From: Bacteroidia bacterium
GTDB lineage: Bacteria > Bacteroidota > Bacteroidia > B-17B0 > Aurantibacillaceae
NCBI GenBank assembly: GCA_016787895.1
Contig: JAEUTN010000017.1
Span: forward strand, 1 to 64,000
Direction of reading: 5' to 3'
Length of the DNA: 64,000 nt
Shown here: positions 44,850 through 53,381 of the stretch, in pieces
Layout: each line of letters starts with the position of its first letter
How positions within the stretch are numbered: the first letter of the stretch is position 1
Program-made: the position numbers and the translations under genes
The notes under the pieces: generated by a model
What the model was told of the DNA's origin: nothing
Databases searched by the model: none
What the model saw: the letters and a program-made list of their open reading frames with translations, nothing else

Positions 44850-45588
44850 CCGGAGTAAATGTTTTGGTTTTCTTTTTACCGGTAGAATCCTGTATGGTCC
44901 AGGTGCCGCTTCTCACAAACCCCTCTCCTTTTTTCGAAGGATATTGAGTACCACTTTCGGATAGTTTACCGTTACTGTGATACGAGTTGAGTTTGTATTT
45001 TTTAGTTTTTTGATCCTGAAGCACAAGTTCCGATTCTATTTGTCCGTTTGCAAACCAGGTTTTTTTCTTGAGAAGCAAACCGGTTTCCTCATCGTATTCC
45101 TCAGTATGGTTTAAAAGGTTGTTCGGATAAAATGAAGAATAACGTTTTATTTTTCCCTTGTAATAAATAATCTGACGTCGCTGGTTGCCGCTTTCATAAT
45201 ACACTTCAAGGTTCGTATGACTGGAATCGATAACAGCCATCACCCTTTCCATTTTCCCATTTTCCCAATAGTTTTTGAACAGTTCAAGTTGTCCATCCTT
45301 GTAGAACCCTTTGTGTAACACCTTGCCACTCTTGTAATAATCTTCTTTCCAACCCTGAAGTTTTTCTCCGTTAGCAAAAAACCTTATCGAATCTCCATTT
45401 AAGGAAGGAATCAAACGATTGTAAATCGAAATTTCTCCTAAACTGTCCAGTACTTCTTCCTGCAAATACCGTTTTTCTTCGGTTTTTTGGGATGGATTTT
45501 TTTGTTTCTTTTTTTGAGCCAGTAAAAAATAGGGGAAACAAACCACAGCGAATAAAAAAATCAAAGCTATTTTAATTGGTTTGTTCAC
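44842..45588 (-). CDS. YwqK-like (MORN-type) repeat protein, exported
   Basis: The 248-residue protein has an N-terminal signal or anchor segment (about 6-24, ending LLAQ) and about six repeats of the type YYxSGKVLHKGFYKDGQLE, the pattern of YwqK/MORN-like repeats. Annotation pipelines often call these antitoxin YwqK family, but there is no toxin next to it and the exported nature makes that role unlikely. The start is GTG at 45588; an in-frame stop lies just upstream. It is the last gene of the seven-gene operon. Confidence 0.8.
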   Translation of the reverse strand: MNKPIKIALIFLFAVVCFPYFLLAQKKKQKNPSQKTEEKRYLQEEVLDSLGEISIYNRLIPSLNGDSIRFFANGEKLQGWKEDYYKSGKVLHKGFYKDGQLELFKNYWENGKMERVMAVIDSSHTNLEVYYESGNQRRQIIYYKGKIKRYSSFYPNNLLNHTEEYDEETGLLLKKKTWFANGQIESELVLQDQKTKKYKLNSYHSNGKLSESGTQYPSKKGEGFVRSGTWTIQDSTGKKKTKTFTPAK

Positions 45589-45594
45589 TGTATG

Positions 45595-46056
45595 TTACGC
45601 AATTTGAGTTGAAGTACTGAACCATCGCATGGCAATGTGAGGTATGTTGTCTTCAAGGTACTCAGCACCCTCGGCAACAAAACCAAGTTCAGAATAGAAG
45701 GTTTTTAAATGGCTTTGAGCCGAGATGCAGATATCAAGACCGGGAAAAAGCTGAGTGCTTTTCTCAATGGAAGTTTTCATAAGGGCCTGACCACGTTTTT
45801 TACCTCTGAAATCAGGATGAACCACTACCCTGCCGATTCTTGGAAATGGATGTATTGCATCAGGTGGCAGAATTCGTGCGTAAGCGATGAGTTGTTTCTC
45901 ATCCATCTGTAAAACGTGAAGTGCTAAAAGGTCGTTTTTATCCACCTCCTGATAGGGGCAATTTTGCTCAACCACAAACACCAAACATCTTAAAAAATAG
46001 ATGTTATAGAGCTCAATTCCACTAAGTTCGCTAAAGTATTTAAAGGTGTAATTCAC
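45595..46056 (-). CDS. GNAT acetyltransferase, ElaA family
   Basis: The 153-residue protein matches ElaA: FVVEQNCPYQEVD near the N-terminus, IAYARIL, the acetyl-CoA loop HPDFRGKKRGQALM, and AQSHLKTFYSELGF followed by DNIPHIAM. The start was set to GTG at 46056, two bases after the stop of the CoA-binding gene, because it gives the ElaA-like N-terminal length; a TTG at 46071 is the alternative. The acceptor substrate is unknown. It lies in the seven-gene operon behind a CoA-binding protein. Confidence 0.85.
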   Translation of the reverse strand: MNYTFKYFSELSGIELYNIYFLRCLVFVVEQNCPYQEVDKNDLLALHVLQMDEKQLIAYARILPPDAIHPFPRIGRVVVHPDFRGKKRGQALMKTSIEKSTQLFPGLDICISAQSHLKTFYSELGFVAEGAEYLEDNIPHIAMRWFSTSTQIA

Positions 46057-46057
46057 A

Positions 46058-46420
46058 TTAATAAGCGCCAATGCTCAGAAGAACCAGAGTGCAGGCTTCG
46101 GTGCACTCGGTACCTATACGAGTGGCCTGCTCAAAAAGTTCTGGATTTTCAGTTCCCGGATTAAAAATAATACGTTTTGGCCTGAGACTCAGGATATAAT
46201 TGTACCAGGGTTTTTGGTTGTTCGGGTTCAGATAAAGCGTTACGGTATCGATATCCCGCAATTCAGGGGGACTAACCAAAATTGGCTCACCTTTTATTTC
46301 ACCGGCTTTTTGTCCTATTAACACTACCGGATGACCGTGGTTTAAAAGGCTGAGTGTAGCCATATTGCTGTACCGTTGTGGATTCACGGAAGCACCTAAA
46401 ACAAGGGTTTTTTTGCTCAT
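46058..46420 (-). CDS. CoA-binding domain protein
   Basis: The 120-residue protein is a single Rossmann-like CoA-binding domain: TLVLGASVNPQRYSNMATL at the start, then PVVLIGQKAGEIKG, the LYLNPNNQ strand and IIFNPGTENPEL. It is the size of stand-alone YccU-type proteins, which bind CoA but have no established reaction. The ATG overlaps the MFS stop codon by ATGA. Confidence 0.88.
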   Translation of the reverse strand: MSKKTLVLGASVNPQRYSNMATLSLLNHGHPVVLIGQKAGEIKGEPILVSPPELRDIDTVTLYLNPNNQKPWYNYILSLRPKRIIFNPGTENPELFEQATRIGTECTEACTLVLLSIGAY

Positions 46421-47673
46421 GACTCGGTGTAATTCAGGTCTTTATGAAAGGTTTCTTCAAGTTGATAACAAGCAAAGTAAGCCAGGGCAAATACAACAAG
46501 GCCTATTAAAATTGAAGCATTCACCCAACCCAGGTCGGGATTTAGTTGTGCATGGGCCAAACTCATTAGGGTAACGGAACCCCTCACAAAATTTGGAGCT
46601 GTTGTGGTTACTGTGGCGCGTATATTGGTGCCGAATAATTCAGAAGCGCTGCTCATAAAAACCGCCCAATAGCCTGTTGCAAATCCTATCATAAAAATGA
46701 TGCTGTAGAACACCAGCACTGAATGCGCAGCAAAAAGATAATAGGCTATGCTTAACAACAAGGTTAAACTGATGAACAGATAAAGGACTTTTTTTCTGGA
46801 TTTGAGTACCTGACTCAGTAAACCGCTGGTTACGTCTCCGATGGTGATGCCTATGTAAGCCACCATAATGGGAATTTTCCCTTCCCGGGGTCCGTTTACA
46901 AGACCCAAAGCCCGGCTCATTTCTGGAGCAAACTGTACCAGAAAATACATCACGTACCATACCGGAACTGCAATAAGGATAATGTTCAGGTATTTCATGA
47001 GCAGTTTTGGATGCGAAAAGAGGTAAAAAAAGTTACCCCGTTTCACTTGATGTTTTTCTTTAAGTCCGGCGAACATACCGCTTTCAAAAACCCCAATGCG
47101 CATGAACAAAAGCAAAAGTCCCATGCCACCACCAATAAAATAACTTATTCTCCAGTTGTTCAGCATGATGGTAGTAAAGCCGGCTACAACGGCTCCAAAA
47201 AGGCCAACAGAAGCCACCACCATAGTGCCAATTCCCCTCTCCTCTTTTTTCATGGTTTCACTCACCAGAGTAATGCCTGCCCCCAATTCTCCTGCTAAAC
47301 CAAATCCGGAAACAAAACGCAATATGGCGTACCAGGTGGTATCGACAATAAAACCATTGGCGATATTGGCCAGAGAATACACCACAATACTGCCGAATAA
47401 AACAGATAATCTTCCTTTTTTGTCGCCGAGCACACCCCAAAAAATGCCCCCAACCAACATGCCTATCATTTGAATGCTCAGCAATTGCGAGCCGATGGAG
47501 GCCACCTGCTTATCGCGCAGGGCTTTATCTGGAAAGCTTGCGGCTAGTATATCCTGCAAACTTGCCACGCGTTCCATACCAAACAACACCAGGTCATATA
47601 TATCGACAAAATACCCAAGCGCTGCTACCAGAACGAGTTTATTCGTGAGAAGTTTTCCGAAGGTCTGCCTCAT
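46417..47673 (-). CDS. MFS transporter, metabolite:H+ symporter-like
   Basis: The 418-residue inner-membrane protein has about twelve hydrophobic segments. The loop motif GVLGDKKGRLSVLFGS after helix 2 is the MFS signature, and helix 4-5 carries RFVSGFGLAGELGAGITLVSE, typical of the sugar/metabolite:H+ symporter branch. The substrate is not identifiable. The gene overlaps the subtilase gene upstream and the CoA-binding gene downstream by 4 bases each. Confidence 0.9.
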   Translation of the reverse strand: MRQTFGKLLTNKLVLVAALGYFVDIYDLVLFGMERVASLQDILAASFPDKALRDKQVASIGSQLLSIQMIGMLVGGIFWGVLGDKKGRLSVLFGSIVVYSLANIANGFIVDTTWYAILRFVSGFGLAGELGAGITLVSETMKKEERGIGTMVVASVGLFGAVVAGFTTIMLNNWRISYFIGGGMGLLLLFMRIGVFESGMFAGLKEKHQVKRGNFFYLFSHPKLLMKYLNIILIAVPVWYVMYFLVQFAPEMSRALGLVNGPREGKIPIMVAYIGITIGDVTSGLLSQVLKSRKKVLYLFISLTLLLSIAYYLFAAHSVLVFYSIIFMIGFATGYWAVFMSSASELFGTNIRATVTTTAPNFVRGSVTLMSLAHAQLNPDLGWVNASILIGLVVFALAYFACYQLEETFHKDLNYTES

Positions 47674-49325
47674 GGTTGAGCCAGTAATTTTTTACTTAAA
47701 ATTCCACTTGAAGTAGTAAGTTGGAGAATGTAAAAACCCCCTGATAATTCGGGAAGTTCGATGTCCAGGTCCTCTTTCATATTGACCTTTTTGCAGTATA
47801 CCACTGCCCCTTTAGCATCCAGTATGGTCACTTCAGAAATGTTTAGCTGAGTCTCCCTGACCTGAATGCTGAACCTGTTTTGAAAAGGGTTAGGCACTAT
47901 GGCGATGGCATTCGCTAATTGTTGTTCTTCTTTTATACCCACAGGAAAAGCACACATGTTGGGCAGCCCCCAACCAATAAAATTATCGGGATTATTGGCA
48001 TTGGAAGCTGTTTTGCGCAATGTATCCAGAATTTTAATGTTACTGAACGATTTGTGGGCCTGCCAGAAACAGGCTACTGCACCGGCCAAAACAGGTGCGG
48101 AAAAGGAGGTACCATTAGCCGGAAAAGGAATGGTATCGTTAAAACACACCCAGGCCCCTACTCCACGTGCTACCAGATCGGGTTTGGTGCGTCCGTCAAA
48201 GGTTGGGCCTTTGCCGCTGAACGAAGCGTAAGTGCCCAAACTATCTACCGCGCCCACAGCACAAACACTGTCGGCATCGGCAGCAACCGAAATGTATTGC
48301 CACAAGGAGGCGCCTTCGTTACCCGCGGAGTTCACCACAAACATGCCTTTTCGGGCGGCTAAATTGGCGGCAATGCTCATGGGCGCGGTTTTTCCGTTTA
48401 ATGTGGAATAACTGTGATTTTGGTTGGATTTATCAAAGGTGGTGTAACCCAGGGAGGTGGTAAGAATGTGGGCACCAACACTGTCGGCAAATTCAGCGGC
48501 ACGTATCCAGTTGTATTCTTCTGAAATGGTTTCAGATCCCCCCTCTTCTGTGCTGAACAACCAGTATTCGGCATCCGGGGCTGAGCCAATCAACACTCCG
48601 GGAAGTATGGCTGCCATGCAGGACATAACCATGGTGCCGTGGGTGCTGTTGTTATACACATCGGTTCCTCCGCTCACAAAATTTCGGGTTCCCAGTATTT
48701 TTCCCCGTCCACGAATGCTATCAAAAAATGTATAAGAATTCACACCAAAAAAACCCGCATCCATTACGGCAATGGTAATGCCTGTTCCTCTAAACCCCTG
48801 GCTGTGCAGGCAATCGACATTGATTTGTTTGTTTTGCCAGTAAGAATTTCCATAATTATATCCTCCAGAGCTGGTTTTTTCGTTGTTGTTCAGTGTTTTA
48901 GCTGTGGATACATGAAGCGGAGGTTCGGTGAAATTGACTTTGAATTTATTCACCTGAAAGGTATCGTTCACAAAAGGCAGAGCTTTGATGGCGTTTAAAC
49001 TATTCATGTTGGTGGTGCTTAATACCACTCCATTCAACCATTTGGAAGCAAAAAGCACTTTTACCCCCGGAAAACCGGCCACCTGAGTAATGTAGGAAGG
49101 AGTAACCGGAAGATCACTATCTACAACAGGAATATTATAAGCCACTCTCCGGTTAACAGATTTCTGGCTCAGGAAAGCCGAAGGGTTGTTGATGGTATAA
49201 GGTGTACCTGTTTTATTGGTAAAACGCACCCAGTATTTTTTTGCGGATTGTGCCGGCAGGGTATCTGACAGCAGCAATAATACAACCAGAGCTGCAGTTT
49301 TAAAAAAGTGTTTATTCAGTTCCAT
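47670..49325 (-). CDS. Subtilisin-like serine protease (S8) with T9SS type A sorting domain
   Basis: The 551-residue protein has a signal peptide (about 1-26), a propeptide-like region (to about 170), and an S8 catalytic domain with the triad Asp189 (VMDAGF), His229 (STHGTMV) and Ser407 (NGTSFSAP); Asn336 in NSAGNEG forms the oxyanion hole. The C-terminal 75 residues (IVPNPFQNRF, GGFYILQL, KKLLAQP) are a type A sorting domain, so it is secreted to the surface by T9SS. The start was set to the ATG at 49325, 28 codons inside the open frame, where the signal peptide begins. It overlaps the lipoprotein gene upstream by 14 bases and the MFS gene by 4. Confidence 0.93.
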   Translation of the reverse strand: MELNKHFFKTAALVVLLLLSDTLPAQSAKKYWVRFTNKTGTPYTINNPSAFLSQKSVNRRVAYNIPVVDSDLPVTPSYITQVAGFPGVKVLFASKWLNGVVLSTTNMNSLNAIKALPFVNDTFQVNKFKVNFTEPPLHVSTAKTLNNNEKTSSGGYNYGNSYWQNKQINVDCLHSQGFRGTGITIAVMDAGFFGVNSYTFFDSIRGRGKILGTRNFVSGGTDVYNNSTHGTMVMSCMAAILPGVLIGSAPDAEYWLFSTEEGGSETISEEYNWIRAAEFADSVGAHILTTSLGYTTFDKSNQNHSYSTLNGKTAPMSIAANLAARKGMFVVNSAGNEGASLWQYISVAADADSVCAVGAVDSLGTYASFSGKGPTFDGRTKPDLVARGVGAWVCFNDTIPFPANGTSFSAPVLAGAVACFWQAHKSFSNIKILDTLRKTASNANNPDNFIGWGLPNMCAFPVGIKEEQQLANAIAIVPNPFQNRFSIQVRETQLNISEVTILDAKGAVVYCKKVNMKEDLDIELPELSGGFYILQLTTSSGILSKKLLAQP

Positions 49326-50028
49326 ATTTAATAATTCTGAGTGTATAGGTGACTCCCTTTTCGATTCTGTTTTTAACGGGCACATTGGGCACAATGTTGT
49401 TTGATTCAATATTGGTGTATTGTCTGAATACTAAACCAATATCAGCCCCAAATTGTTCATACTCCAGCTGATTGATAATGAGATTGGAGGTATCGGTTTT
49501 TTGCTTCACCTTCAATACTCTGTTGAGGGAAAGACCGTTGATGTTTTCGGCTCTGTCAATGTATTCATAGGCATAGGTGGATTTTCCAAGCGAGTTATAG
49601 GCATTGCCATCCCAGGAAGCATTTTCAAGCGTTGGAAAGATGAGTTTGGTGTATAAATTGTTGTTTTCCTGGACCTGAACCCTTGCATTGTTTGCTTTCA
49701 CCAGCCAGGCTTCTTTTATCTGCCAGTTCATGCTGTCGTAAGGTACGAGCGGATTAAACCATTTGATGTAACGCTCAAGACGGTATGCTTTAAGACCCTG
49801 ATTGTCAATAAACTCTTCGACTAGTTTTTCTTTGATGCGGTATTTGAAATTCAGTGTGTCTTTCGGAACCTCGGTGTAAACGGTGCTGTCGGCCTCATAT
49901 TCTACAAACCGCCCAATGGTGAGGGGAAAATACTCGAGACCTTTGATTGCAGCCGGTTCCGGAACGTCTTCTTTGCAGGAAAAAAGTCCAAGGGCTAAAA
50001 ATAATGCTAGAATCCCGTTCTTTCTCAT
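49312..50028 (-). CDS. Lipoprotein, function unknown
   Basis: The 238-residue protein has a lipoprotein signal with LFSC and Cys18 as anchor. The mature part contains YFPLTIGRFVEYEADST, a stretch common to Bacteroidota lipoproteins of unknown role, and is rich in beta strands. No catalytic motif was seen. It precedes and overlaps the secreted subtilase gene in the operon. Confidence 0.82.
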   Translation of the reverse strand: MRKNGILALFLALGLFSCKEDVPEPAAIKGLEYFPLTIGRFVEYEADSTVYTEVPKDTLNFKYRIKEKLVEEFIDNQGLKAYRLERYIKWFNPLVPYDSMNWQIKEAWLVKANNARVQVQENNNLYTKLIFPTLENASWDGNAYNSLGKSTYAYEYIDRAENINGLSLNRVLKVKQKTDTSNLIINQLEYEQFGADIGLVFRQYTNIESNNIVPNVPVKNRIEKGVTYTLRIIKYGTE

Positions 50029-50084
50029 CTCTTAAAGGTATTGAAAAAAGCGCAAAGTTTATGGGGATGGAAGGAAGCCTTGGG

Positions 50085-50942
50085 TTAAAATTTGTAATCC
50101 TTGTAGGTGCGGGTGAATTCCCCTTCCTCAAATTTTGGGTTCACCTGTAGGAAATGGTAATTGTATTCTTCAAACAAACCCTTGTCGTCAATCACTTTTA
50201 CGCTTACCGGCACAAAATAAAATTTATCGATGTAAAGCAAAACCGATCTGCAGTAAGAATTGGGGACCTTAATCACCTGGCCTTTTTTAAGCGGATCGAA
50301 ATAATCTTTGAATTTTGGGTTTTTTTCGAGAATCATGTATTCGGAAACAAAAAACTTACGGGCAATGGAGGTTATGCTTTCGCCCGCCTGAACGGTATAA
50401 TCTTTATAGGAGAAATCCTTATTGTTGATGATGATTTTGTAGCACTGGCGGTTATTGATCTTTTCCTCACCCAATAACTTAAAGTAATCATCAAAGTGTG
50501 AACGGTCAACTTTTTTCAAAGTGTGCTGAATAACTGTAGAGAAATAATCGTAACCCATTTCGTTCAGGGTATGGTGCTGATCCTGGCGCATTAAATCGCC
50601 CATGGGATCCAGATTCAGGGTGATGTATGGAAAACCACCGGGATTGACAAGGGCTTTGTTGTTGTTTTTTCCTTCCAGGAATAACACTTCTATTCCCTTA
50701 ATGTAGAGATAAATCTGCCTGGGGTTTTTGTTGAACTTTACGGCGCTTTCATAATAGTTAAAGCCTTTTTTCCCGCGCTCAATAATCTTGAGGTGGTATT
50801 TCAGACTTTTTACATCGTGTATGGCCTTAAAACTTTTTTCAAGCACTTCCTCACAGCTAAGATCCTGTTTGGGTTGCAAAGCCGTAAATGGGAGCGCAAG
50901 CGCTGCTATGCATAGAACTAAACGGAGCAAGAGAGGAATCAT
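50085..50942 (-). CDS. Exported DUF1571-like protein with internal LysM domain
   Basis: The 285-residue protein has a signal peptide (about 1-22) and a beta-rich domain resembling DUF1571 (about 30-180 and 230-285) with an inserted LysM domain at about 181-228 (DYTVQAGESITSIARKFF, ending GQVIKVPNSY). LysM binds glycan chains such as peptidoglycan. An LPS- or lipoprotein-carrier-like fold is possible for the flanking halves but not shown. The start was set to the ATG at 50942, not the TTG one codon earlier. It is the first gene of the seven-gene minus-strand operon; no TAnnTTTG box was found upstream. Confidence 0.78.
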   Translation of the reverse strand: MIPLLLRLVLCIAALALPFTALQPKQDLSCEEVLEKSFKAIHDVKSLKYHLKIIERGKKGFNYYESAVKFNKNPRQIYLYIKGIEVLFLEGKNNNKALVNPGGFPYITLNLDPMGDLMRQDQHHTLNEMGYDYFSTVIQHTLKKVDRSHFDDYFKLLGEEKINNRQCYKIIINNKDFSYKDYTVQAGESITSIARKFFVSEYMILEKNPKFKDYFDPLKKGQVIKVPNSYCRSVLLYIDKFYFVPVSVKVIDDKGLFEEYNYHFLQVNPKFEEGEFTRTYKDYKF

Positions 50943-51061
50943 CAATCCGTAAAAATACTACAATCTGTCCAACAGAAAAATATGTGCCTTAATTTTTAGA
51001 CAGTTAATAAAATCAAAGACCATTGTTAACAGTCCGGCAGTTGCAGAACGCTCAACAACGT

Positions 51062-51069
51062 TATATTTG
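51062..51069 (+). promoter_or_regulatory. -7 box of the HU-CCDC81/SPOR gene
   Basis: TATATTTG is a perfect TAnnTTTG, ending 9 bases before the ATG at 51079. A TTG at 51041-51043, 18 bases further up, fits the -33 element. The predicted leader is only a few bases long. Confidence 0.68.
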
Positions 51070-51078
51070 CGATTGGGA

Positions 51079-52167
51079 ATGAATATTCAGGAACACATCA
51101 TTCGGGGCATTTTGGAATTGCTGTACAAGCAGGATTATCTGGTAGTACCCGGTTTTGGTGGATTTGTGTTAAAATCCCAGGCCTCTGTTTTTTCAGGCTC
51201 CGGCACTACCTTACTTCCACCTTCTAAAAAGCTGGGATTCAATAAACAACTTCGTCAAAACGATGGGATATTGCTGAGCTGGCTGCAGCAGGAATTGAGC
51301 TGCGATCATACCACTGCCCTGACCCATCTTGAGGAATTTGCCGACTATTGCAACAGTATACTCAATACCAAACGCAGGTTAAGTATCGAGCGTCTGGGCT
51401 TTTTTTATCTCGATTTCGAAAATAATTTTTGTTTTGAACCCAGAACCGATGTCAATTTTTTATCGGATAGTTTTGGATTGGGTCCGGTTCATCTAAAAGA
51501 GCTGGAAACGGAAAACACCGGTCGCTCAGAACCTAAACAAACTGTTTTTATCGACCGGTCTGCGCCCAAACCTGCTGAAGCGCCTGCCAGCCATGCATCA
51601 GAAAGGGTTAAAAGGAATGCCAATAAGGGCCTGGCCTATGCTTCTCTTGGTGTCTTTTTGATTGTGGTTCTCAGTTTTGTAATAACCTCTGTTGGGGTTC
51701 AGGGCCCTTTGAAAGCCGCTTTTTTTAACACCTCAGCAAAAGCGGAATACAAACCCCTGGACTATCCAAAGCTTGAACTTTCAGGAGAAAAAACCAAACC
51801 GGCTTTGCTAATCAGCACCTCTGAAAACGAAGCCATTTTAACCCTTGAAGAGGACCTTCGATTTGTTGTTTCTTCTTCAGCCAGCCAAAGCAGTGTAATT
51901 AAGGGAACAAAAAGCAATAGCTTAAGATCTGCCAGGGAATCGGGAAATTACCGTATTGTGTTTGGGTGTTTTTCGGTGAAGGCCAATGCCAGAAAGTTTG
52001 CAAAAGAACTAAAAGAAAAAGAATATCCTGTTGAAATCAGCAAACTCGAAGCTAAGGATATGTATGTTGTGGCACTCGAAGGTTACGCAAGCAAAGAAGC
52101 GGCCAAATCAGAACTGAATTCAATCAAAACACTTTTTCCTCACGCCTGGATCAAACAACTGCCTTAA
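51079..52167 (+). CDS. HU-CCDC81 domain and SPOR domain membrane protein
   Basis: The 362-residue protein has an N-terminal HU/CCDC81-type double domain (about 1-125, with YLVVPGFGGFVLK, FNKQLRQNDGILLSWL and LSIERLGFFYLD), a hydrophilic linker, one membrane segment (about 184-205) and a C-terminal SPOR domain (about 290-362, NYRIVFGCFSVKANARKFA). The N-terminus should lie in the cytoplasm and the SPOR domain in the periplasm, binding peptidoglycan at division sites. A link between cytoplasmic structure and septal wall is inferred. The start was set to ATG 51079, since the TTG at 51067 lies within the promoter box. Confidence 0.88.
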   Translation: MNIQEHIIRGILELLYKQDYLVVPGFGGFVLKSQASVFSGSGTTLLPPSKKLGFNKQLRQNDGILLSWLQQELSCDHTTALTHLEEFADYCNSILNTKRRLSIERLGFFYLDFENNFCFEPRTDVNFLSDSFGLGPVHLKELETENTGRSEPKQTVFIDRSAPKPAEAPASHASERVKRNANKGLAYASLGVFLIVVLSFVITSVGVQGPLKAAFFNTSAKAEYKPLDYPKLELSGEKTKPALLISTSENEAILTLEEDLRFVVSSSASQSSVIKGTKSNSLRSARESGNYRIVFGCFSVKANARKFAKELKEKEYPVEISKLEAKDMYVVALEGYASKEAAKSELNSIKTLFPHAWIKQLP

Positions 52168-52766
52168 CTTGCCGGCTTGTTCTCTTCCTGAGAACTGTTG
52201 TTTGAAGAGGAGGCCTCCGTTTTAGCAAGTGCTTCATTTTTATTTCTTTTTCTGATGAGCACTACTGCGCTCATTAACACCGCTGCAAAAACAAAGAGTC
52301 CCAGTGTACCCCAGATAAAACCGGAAGTGGATTTAAGCACCACTAAAAATACAATGCTCACTAAAAATAAAGTAGCCAGCTCGTTAAAAAGCCGGAGCCT
52401 GAAGGAGGAAAGTTTGTAAATCCCTTGTTTTTGCTGGCGCAGTATACGCTGGCACTCCATGTGGTAGAGCAAAAGCAAAGCCACAGCGATGAGTTTTAAC
52501 CACATCCAGGGCAAGGCCAGTAATGCGGGATGAAGAACAAGCATCCACAAACCAAACATCAAACTCAAAATCATGGCCGGCCAGCCGATAAAATACCATA
52601 ACCTTTTTTGCATGAGCAGCAATTGCACCGTTAACACCGAACGGGCCTCGGGCACTTTGTCCTGGGCTTCCCGGGCATAGATGAACAAACGAACGATATA
52701 AAACAAAGCGGAGAACCAACTTACCACAAAGATGATGTGCAGGGCTTTTACATAATTGTATTCCAT
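52164..52766 (-). CDS. hemJ: Protoporphyrinogen oxidase HemJ
   Basis: The 200-residue inner-membrane protein has four to five hydrophobic segments. The first carries ALHIIFVVSWFSALFYIVRLF with the conserved His, and KRLWYFIGWPAMILSLMFG and WMWLKLIAVALLLLYH match HemJ, the heme-pathway enzyme that oxidises protoporphyrinogen IX where HemG and HemY are absent. The C-terminal 35 residues form a Ser/Asn/Glu-rich tail beyond the usual length. It overlaps the convergent SPOR gene by 4 bases. Confidence 0.88.
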   Translation of the reverse strand: MEYNYVKALHIIFVVSWFSALFYIVRLFIYAREAQDKVPEARSVLTVQLLLMQKRLWYFIGWPAMILSLMFGLWMLVLHPALLALPWMWLKLIAVALLLLYHMECQRILRQQKQGIYKLSSFRLRLFNELATLFLVSIVFLVVLKSTSGFIWGTLGLFVFAAVLMSAVVLIRKRNKNEALAKTEASSSNNSSQEENKPAS

Positions 52767-52844
52767 GCTTTAAAAGTAAGTAATAATGAGTAATTTCGCC
52801 TGAGTTTTAGAACCAAAAATTTCCCAGTTCTCCTAATCGTACGT

Positions 52845-53369
52845 ATGACCTTCATGCAAGCCAAATCCCCATCACAATCACTCACCATTAACACCGAAGT
52901 AGTACTTCCCAACGACACCAATCATGTGGGCAATTTATTCGGAGGTAAACTTATGCAGTGGGTGGATATTACAGCCGCCATTGCGGCCCAGAGGCATTGC
53001 GGACGCGTTGTGGTTACAGCGGCTATTAATCACGTATCGTTCGACAACCCCATTAAACAAAATTCGGTGGTAACCCTCGAAGCCAAAGTAAGCCGTGCTT
53101 TTTCCACCAGTATGGAGATATATGTGGATGTGCTTGTGGAAAATACTGTGACCGGTGAAAAAACAAAATGCAACGAGGCCATCCTTACCTTTGTTGCCAT
53201 TGATCAAAATGGTGCTCCCCTGCCCGTTCCTCCATTAGCCCCAGAAACCGATCTGGAAAAAAAACGTTTTGAAAGTGCTTTGAGAAGAAGGCAGTTGTCG
53301 CTTATTCTTGCGGGTCGCATGAAACCGGAAGAGGCTTCAGAATTGAAAGCGCTTTTTGTACAGGATTAA
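52845..53369 (+). CDS. Acyl-CoA thioesterase (hotdog fold, YciA-like)
   Basis: The 174-residue protein is a single hotdog domain with NHVGNLFGGKLMQWVD, whose Asn, His and Asp region forms the active site of cytoplasmic acyl-CoA hydrolases, followed by the helix AAIAAQRHCG and strands VTAAINHVSF and SVVTLEAKV. It hydrolyses acyl-CoA esters; chain-length preference is unknown. A second in-frame ATG lies three codons on. It ends 12 bases before the convergent OstA-like gene. Confidence 0.92.
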   Translation: MTFMQAKSPSQSLTINTEVVLPNDTNHVGNLFGGKLMQWVDITAAIAAQRHCGRVVVTAAINHVSFDNPIKQNSVVTLEAKVSRAFSTSMEIYVDVLVENTVTGEKTKCNEAILTFVAIDQNGAPLPVPPLAPETDLEKKRFESALRRRQLSLILAGRMKPEEASELKALFVQD

Positions 53370-53381
53370 ACTCCCATTCAT

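Noticed and set aside
44842..45588. Toxin-antitoxin system based on the YwqK family name
   Set aside because: No toxin gene is adjacent and the protein has an export signal; the name reflects repeats, not function.
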